A stretch of 64,000 bases of DNA from Jiangella muralis. Lineage in GTDB: Bacteria > Actinomycetota > Actinomycetes > Jiangellales > Jiangellaceae. Position 1 is the stretch's first letter. Each line of letters begins with the position of its first letter. Position numbers and translations under genes: made by a program. Below are positions 62,189-64,000 of this stretch, piece by piece. The DNA lies in NCBI RefSeq assembly GCF_001270745.1, contig NZ_KQ434753.1, positions 1 through 64,000 on the forward strand. The letters run 5' to 3'. The notes beneath the pieces are model-generated. The model was not told the origin of the DNA and did no database searches. It saw only the letters and a program-made list of their open reading frames with translations.

Positions 62189-62974
62189 TCAGTGCTCGTG
62201 GGTGAGAGCGCCGCCGATGTAAATGGCGGAGAGCAGAACGAAAACGTACGCCTGAAGAATCTGGACGAAACCTTCGAAGAAGGTCAGTACGATGCTGAAC
62301 AGGATCGAGATGCTGCCCGCGGTGAAACCGACGAAACCCTGGTATTCGACGAGCAGGTACTCACCGCCGAGGATCGTCAACAGCAGGACCAGGTGGCCCG
62401 CGAACATGTTGAAGGTAAGACGGAGAGTGAGCGTGACCGGCCGGACGATGACGGTGGAGAAGAACTCCAGCGGCGCCAGCAGCGGATAGATCCACTTCGG
62501 CACGCCGGGCGGGAACATCATGTTCTTGAAGTACCCGCCGAAGCCCTGCCGCTTGATGCCCACGTAGTTGAAGATGACCCACGAGATCAGCGCCAGCACC
62601 AGCGGGATCGCGATCTTCGAGGTGGCGGGCAGCTGGAGGACCGGGATGATGCCCGAGACGTTCAGCACCGCGATGAAAGCGAACAGCGTCACCAGATAGG
62701 GGACGTACTTGATGCCCTCGCGGCCGATGGTGTCGCGGGCGATTCCGTCGCGCACGAAACCGTAGACGGCCTCACCGGCGAACTGCAGCTTTCCCGGAAC
62801 CAGGGTGCTGCGTCGCGCGGCGAAATAGAAGAATGCGCCGATGGCAATCGTGCCGAGCACGACAACCAGCATCGGCTTGGTGAAGAACGTGCCCTCGCCG
62901 AACAACGGCGGGAAGTCGAAGTCGGCCGGCCCGGGAGTGTGGAATCCCGACTCGGCCACGATCCGAGTGCTCAC
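62189..62974 (-). CDS. atpB: ATP synthase subunit a
   Basis: 261 residues, GTG start with AAGGA. The essential Arg lies in [18 protein letters not shown]; the last helices include [20 protein letters not shown]. It provides the proton half-channels facing the c ring. First of the structural atp genes, 28 bases before atpE. Confidence 0.97.
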   Translation of the reverse strand: MSTRIVAESGFHTPGPADFDFPPLFGEGTFFTKPMLVVVLGTIAIGAFFYFAARRSTLVPGKLQFAGEAVYGFVRDGIARDTIGREGIKYVPYLVTLFAFIAVLNVSGIIPVLQLPATSKIAIPLVLALISWVIFNYVGIKRQGFGGYFKNMMFPPGVPKWIYPLLAPLEFFSTVIVRPVTLTLRLTFNMFAGHLVLLLTILGGEYLLVEYQGFVGFTAGSISILFSIVLTFFEGFVQILQAYVFVLLSAIYIGGALTHEH

Positions 62975-63024
62975 GTGGTCCTTTCTTCAGCGCGCTCGCG
63001 ACACGCCCGACGAGGAGGGCCAGG

Positions 63025-63237
63025 TCAGGGCTTACCGTATCTGACCCATACGAGGTACAGAGCGGCACCCATCCCTACCAGGAGCCCCAGTACGAGGAAC
63101 ACGCGGCTGTTGAGCCACTCGGAGACGAGCCAGCCGACGCCACCCCATACTGCTACTCCGGACACGACCAGCGCGAAGGCATCCCACGCGTTGTTCTGTT
63201 CCCGTCGACGTACGTCATCGGGTTCGTCCGGGCTCAT
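63025..63237 (-). CDS. AtpZ/AtpI-like small membrane protein
   Basis: 70 residues, two membrane helices (AFALVVSGVAVWGGVGWLVS and VFLVLGLLVGMGAALYLVWV) after an acidic start. This pattern and its location just before atpB are those of AtpZ, which together with AtpI supports ATP synthase assembly or cation supply. The gap to atpB is 50 bases. Confidence 0.85.
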   Translation of the reverse strand: MSPDEPDDVRRREQNNAWDAFALVVSGVAVWGGVGWLVSEWLNSRVFLVLGLLVGMGAALYLVWVRYGKP

Positions 63238-63321
63238 GGCGCCTCGAATACTACTGGGTGCCCTTGCCGGTAACGAAATCGGGTCCCACTAAGCGCGCCC
63301 GGGGCGCTGTCGAGGCGAAGG

Positions 63322-63771
63322 TCATTCCGGCTCACCGGCCGGCACCGCGGACCGGGTGCCGCGGCTGTTCTCGCGGAACATCGTCACCGCGTAGGTGAGC
63401 GTGTAGACCAGCGCGCAGACCATCAGCGACAGCCCCAGCGCGCGCTCGTCGAGGCCGTCAATGCTGGTCAGGACGCCGAGACCCAGGAAGATCAGGGCCA
63501 GCCGCAGGCTGTACGTCACGATCAGCACGCCCGCGCCGGCCATGCCGCTGGCCGGCAGGTAGCGGGCCAGCAGCACGGGCAGCGCGCCGCTGGCGAAGAA
63601 CGCGATGACCAGCACCGCGGCGACGGCGGCGGACCACAGCGCGGCGCTGCCGGCGGCGAACGCGGCCGTGACGGCGCAGGCGACGCCGACGGCGGCGGTG
63701 AGCAGCAGGGCGGGCCGGGCGGCCGCGGCCGGGCTACGCCGGCGCGGCGGCGGGGAAACGGGTGCATTCAT
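63322..63771 (-). CDS. AtpI-like membrane protein (ATP synthase protein I)
   Basis: 149 residues with four membrane helices (ALLLTAAVGVACAVTAAFAA, AAVAAVLVIAFFASGALPVL, SLRLALIFLGLGVLTS, LGLSLMVCALVYTLTYAVTM). The Arg in YSLRLALIF resembles the conserved charged residue of AtpI. It lies between a MraY/WecA-like gene and atpZ, as in other actinobacteria. Assignment is by topology and position. Confidence 0.72.
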   Translation of the reverse strand: MNAPVSPPPRRRSPAAAARPALLLTAAVGVACAVTAAFAAGSAALWSAAVAAVLVIAFFASGALPVLLARYLPASGMAGAGVLIVTYSLRLALIFLGLGVLTSIDGLDERALGLSLMVCALVYTLTYAVTMFRENSRGTRSAVPAGEPE

Positions 63772-63811
63772 GGCGGCCTCAGCCTACCTGGCCGCTCCGA
63801 CGTGCTGTTTC

Positions 63812-64000
63812 TCACACGGTGGACGGGTGGCCGCGGCGGAAGAGACGGCGCGGGTGGCCGGTCGTGAACGCGATCATGATGGCGACGGCGAGCGCCAGCA
63901 GCACGTAGGTGGTCCAGCCGCCGACCAGCGCGATGACCACCAGGCCGCCGGAGACGAGCGCCGCCCACACCCACATGATCGCGACCGCGCGCCACTGCGA
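63812..64000 (-). CDS. Polytopic membrane protein, C-terminal fragment; probable MraY/WecA-family transferase
   Basis: Only the last 62 residues are inside the window. Two membrane helices (AVAIMWVWAALVSGGLVVIA and TTYVLLALAVAIMIAFTTG) are followed by a basic tail ending RRGHPSTV. In related genomes the gene before atpI is a WecA-like polyprenyl-phosphate sugar-1-phosphate transferase whose C-terminus looks like this. The catalytic motifs lie outside the window, so the name is provisional. Confidence 0.5.
   Translation of the reverse strand, partial: SQWRAVAIMWVWAALVSGGLVVIALVGGWTTYVLLALAVAIMIAFTTGHPRRLFRRGHPSTV

Noticed and set aside
63768-63995. 75-residue Arg/His-rich minus-strand frame at the right edge
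   Set aside because: Another minus-strand frame in the same bases encodes a coherent two-helix membrane C-terminus; the Arg-rich one is its shadow.

Overview
High-GC, mycothiol-using actinobacterial chromosome, with no tRNA, rRNA, CRISPR array, phage or insertion sequence seen. Evidence for the lineage: very GC-rich third codon positions, many GTG starts, an F420-type LLM oxidoreductase, a mycothiol-nitroreductase-family protein, a MurA with Asp in place of the catalytic Cys, and the block nei-rpiB-nitroreductase-pepN, which I recognise as the order of Rv2464c to Rv2467 in Mycobacterium tuberculosis. Genus cannot be fixed from sequence alone; a Jiangella-like or other soil actinobacterium is only a guess. 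All calls come from reading the sequence; no database search was run.

Layout. 1-2.8 kb: tail of a DeoR regulator, FGGY sugar kinase and 2-hydroxyacid dehydrogenase. 2.8-3.5 kb: HigBA-type toxin-antitoxin pair with overlapping genes and a palindromic operator. 3.6-10.4 kb: AlkD-like glycosylase, purC, an ECF sigma factor with a membrane partner, a repeat-bearing exported protein, an ECF42/DGPF pair, and a cupin/TetR divergent pair with twin operators. 10.6-12.9 kb: Tat-exported flavin amine/amino-acid oxidase followed by an exported RidA. 12.9-18.9 kb: SpoIIE phosphatase and the nei-rpiB-nitroreductase-pepN block. 19-22 kb: IclR regulator, LLM oxidoreductase, amidase. 22.2-24.9 kb: membrane M48 protease plus an orphan soluble TraG/VirD4-like ATPase. 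24.9-26.2 kb: class I DAHP synthase behind what looks like a leaderless Tyr/Phe attenuator.

26.4-42.7 kb is a carbohydrate-acid locus: YesL-like protein, DHDPS-family lyase, three enolase-superfamily dehydratase-like proteins, IclR regulator, sugar ABC importer without its own ATPase, a 1572-residue exported carbohydrate-active protein, an SDR, a methionine aminopeptidase and a uronate-dehydrogenase-like enzyme. A coherent inference is outside cleavage of a uronate-containing glycan, import, oxidation to an aldarate, dehydration and aldol/decarboxylative cleavage.

42.7-52 kb: LAL-type LuxR regulator with a small upstream gene, a structured non-coding stretch, an ABC exporter with its two-component system, and a ROK sugar kinase. 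A 160-bp near-palindrome fills the gap to the next gene. 52.2-64 kb, all on the minus strand, is a housekeeping run reading from a MraY/WecA-like C-terminus through atpI/atpZ, atpBEFHAGDC, DUF2550, murA, a PAP2 protein and a 3-hydroxybutyryl-CoA dehydrogenase.
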